A stretch of DNA of 6,953 nt. It comes from Balneolales bacterium (lineage in GTDB: Bacteria; Bacteroidota; Rhodothermia; Balneolales; Natronogracilivirgulaceae). A program made the position numbers and the translations under genes. The notes beneath the pieces were generated by a model. It was not told where the DNA came from, did not search any database, and saw only the letters and a program-made list of their open reading frames with translations. The DNA is taken from contig SLHZ01000241.1 of assembly GCA_007135895.1 (NCBI GenBank), positions 1 to 6,953 on the forward strand, given 5' to 3'. Below are positions 5,723 to 6,953 of this stretch, piece by piece (position 1 is the first letter of the stretch; each line of letters begins with the position of its first letter).

Positions 5723-6953
5723 ATGTCGAACCTGAAAAACACACGATTCAGCTTTGATGAACAAAGCCAGGAAAATGCAAAAATCAAGGTCGTGGGCATC
5801 GGCGGTGGCGGTGGCAATGCGATTAACAACATGATCGCCAAAGGCCTGAGCAATGTCGAATACATTGCTTTGAACACGGATGCCCAGGCTCTGAAACAAA
5901 ATCATGCCGATACCTGCATCCAGGTCGGCCAAAATCTGACCAATGGGCTCGGGGCCGGTGCCCGGCCCGAAATCGGTCGTGAGGCCGTGGAAGAAAACCG
6001 CCATGATATCGAGGAGTCCATCGAGGGCGCCGATATGGTATTCGTTACGGCCGGCATGGGCGGCGGAACAGGAACCGGTGGAGCACCGGTCATCTCGGCC
6101 ATCGCCAAACGTAAAGGAATACTGACCGTCGGTATCGTAACACTGCCTTTTGTATGCGAGGGTCGCATACGAATGAAATACGCGATGGATGGAATCAATG
6201 AGCTCAAAAAGAACTGCGACACCGTCATCGTCATACCTAATGAGCGGCTGCTGGATATCTGTGATGAAAACACCAGTCTGGTACAAGCTTTTGAAATGGC
6301 GAATGAGGTGCTCTATAATGCCACGCGCGGTATTTCCGACCTGATCCTGATGCCGGGTCTGATCAACCTCGATTTTGCCGATGTCCGTACCACCATGCTT
6401 GATGGCGGGGCTGCCATTATGGGTTCCGCCTCGGCAAAAGGTGCCGACCGCGCAGAAATTGCCGCCCGTGAAGCCATCAACTCGCCGCTTCTGGATGGAG
6501 TAAGCATCCGTGGTGCACGCAATGTCCTGGTCAATATATCGGCCGGATCCAATCTGGGTATGCGCGAAGCGACTATGGCTACCAGCATTATTCAGCAGGA
6601 AGCCGGTGAAGAAGCCGAAATCATATGGGGCACCGTTCTTGATGAAGACTTTGGCGAAGATCTCAGAATCACCGTGATCGCAACCGGTTTTGAGGCTGCA
6701 GAGGAAGAGAAAGCCGCACAAGAGGAACAGGAGGCCGCGGAAACCAAAAATGCGGCAAAAGATCGATCGATCTTGAGTCTTCCTGTAGCCGATGAGGTAT
6801 CACGACGCTTCCCCGTCGAAGCTTCCGAGTTCTACAAAGGTGAAAAAAATCTGAAATACCTCGACACCCCGGCGGTTTCCAGGCGGCACGGACTGCGCCC
6901 GGTGACCGACACGGCAAAAGACCCGGAACAGCAACAGGAAAGGCCGGCAGAAA
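5723..6953 (+). CDS. ftsZ: FtsZ, tubulin-like division GTPase, 3' end missing
   Basis: FtsZ polymerises into the Z ring that organises cytokinesis. 410 complete codons are visible and no stop is reached. The GTP-binding domain starts at 'IKVVGIGGGGGNAINNM' (21-37). 'NTDAQAL' is at 51-57, the tubulin signature 'GMGGGTGTGGAPV' at 111-123, and the T7 loop 'NLDFADVRTTM' at 215-225 supplies the catalytic Asp residues. The C-terminal domain ends near 'DLRITVIATGF' (313-323). A charged Glu/Ala-rich linker follows at about 324-347. 'NLKYLDTPAVSRR' at 376-388 resembles the conserved C-terminal peptide that binds FtsA, yet the frame continues at least 22 residues beyond it. One oddity is 'PFVCEGRIR' (142-150), where many homologues have PFxFEGRxR. 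The start at 5723 is chosen for its AAGGAG site. An ATG at 5672, sharing a base with the ftsA stop, would add 17 residues in frame. Confidence 0.97.
   Translation, partial: MSNLKNTRFSFDEQSQENAKIKVVGIGGGGGNAINNMIAKGLSNVEYIALNTDAQALKQNHADTCIQVGQNLTNGLGAGARPEIGREAVEENRHDIEESIEGADMVFVTAGMGGGTGTGGAPVISAIAKRKGILTVGIVTLPFVCEGRIRMKYAMDGINELKKNCDTVIVIPNERLLDICDENTSLVQAFEMANEVLYNATRGISDLILMPGLINLDFADVRTTMLDGGAAIMGSASAKGADRAEIAAREAINSPLLDGVSIRGARNVLVNISAGSNLGMREATMATSIIQQEAGEEAEIIWGTVLDEDFGEDLRITVIATGFEAAEEEKAAQEEQEAAETKNAAKDRSILSLPVADEVSRRFPVEASEFYKGEKNLKYLDTPAVSRRHGLRPVTDTAKDPEQQQERPAE
6152..6170 (+). repeat. Perfect inverted repeat inside ftsZ
   Basis: GTATGCGA (6152-6159) and its exact complement TCGCATAC (6163-6170) flank a GGG loop, giving an 8-bp stem in the mRNA. 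It covers codons for V144-C145-E-G-R-I149. No T-tract follows, so it is not an intrinsic terminator. Confidence 0.6.
6759..6774. repeat. 16-bp perfect palindrome in the ftsZ linker
   Basis: AAGATCGATCGATCTT reads the same on both strands and contains three GATC sites. It lies in the part of ftsZ encoding the variable linker, where the protein sequence is weakly constrained. No function can be assigned. Confidence 0.5.

Noticed and set aside
5669..6721. 350-codon minus-strand frame opposite ftsZ
   Set aside because: It lies antisense to a highly conserved gene, with no motif and no promoter-like signal.

Overview
The window is a contiguous piece of a bacterial division and cell-wall (dcw) gene cluster. 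All genes are on the + strand and lie close together: ftsW (3' part only), murG, murC, ftsQ, ftsA and ftsZ (5' part only, running off the right edge). Each of the six products carries clear family motifs, so the core annotation is secure. There is no RNA gene, insertion sequence, CRISPR array or convincing intrinsic terminator, and the cluster probably continues on both sides.

Lineage is inferred from the sequence alone. No ddl or murB lies between murC and ftsQ. FtsW has an 'NDFIYAII.EEYG' loop, FtsA starts with 'IVVGLDIGTTKVCA', and FtsZ has an 'LDTPAVSRR'-type motif near its C terminus. Together with a mid-range GC content, these point to the Bacteroidota/Balneolota/Rhodothermota side of the FCB group. 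A Balneolota-like organism is my best guess, at moderate confidence.

Layout: ftsW (2-733) overlaps murG (726-1859) by 8 bases. A 46-base gap follows before murC (1906-3492), then 49 bases before ftsQ (3542-4267), 148 bases before ftsA (4416-5672), and 50 bases before ftsZ (5723 to the edge). MurG and MurC act in the cytoplasm: MurC adds L-alanine to UDP-MurNAc, and MurG makes lipid II. FtsW polymerises lipid II at the septum. FtsQ is a membrane scaffold of the divisome. FtsA tethers FtsZ polymers to the membrane, and FtsZ forms the Z ring.

The unusual parts lie at the edges of the genes. (1) MurC has a roughly 60-residue Asn/Pro-rich tail made of 60-bp tandem DNA repeats. The last copy is shortened by 22 bases, which changes the reading frame, and the murC stop codon lies just after it. 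(2) Three of the four gaps between genes are fully open in some frame. A 17-codon ORF is linked by ATGA overlaps to both murG and murC. A 41-45 codon very basic ORF fills the ftsQ-ftsA gap. A 17-codon in-frame extension of ftsZ starts on the ftsA stop codon. (3) ftsZ contains a perfect hairpin exactly where its protein departs from the usual family motif. I see no evidence of a new multi-gene system; otherwise this is an ordinary housekeeping region.
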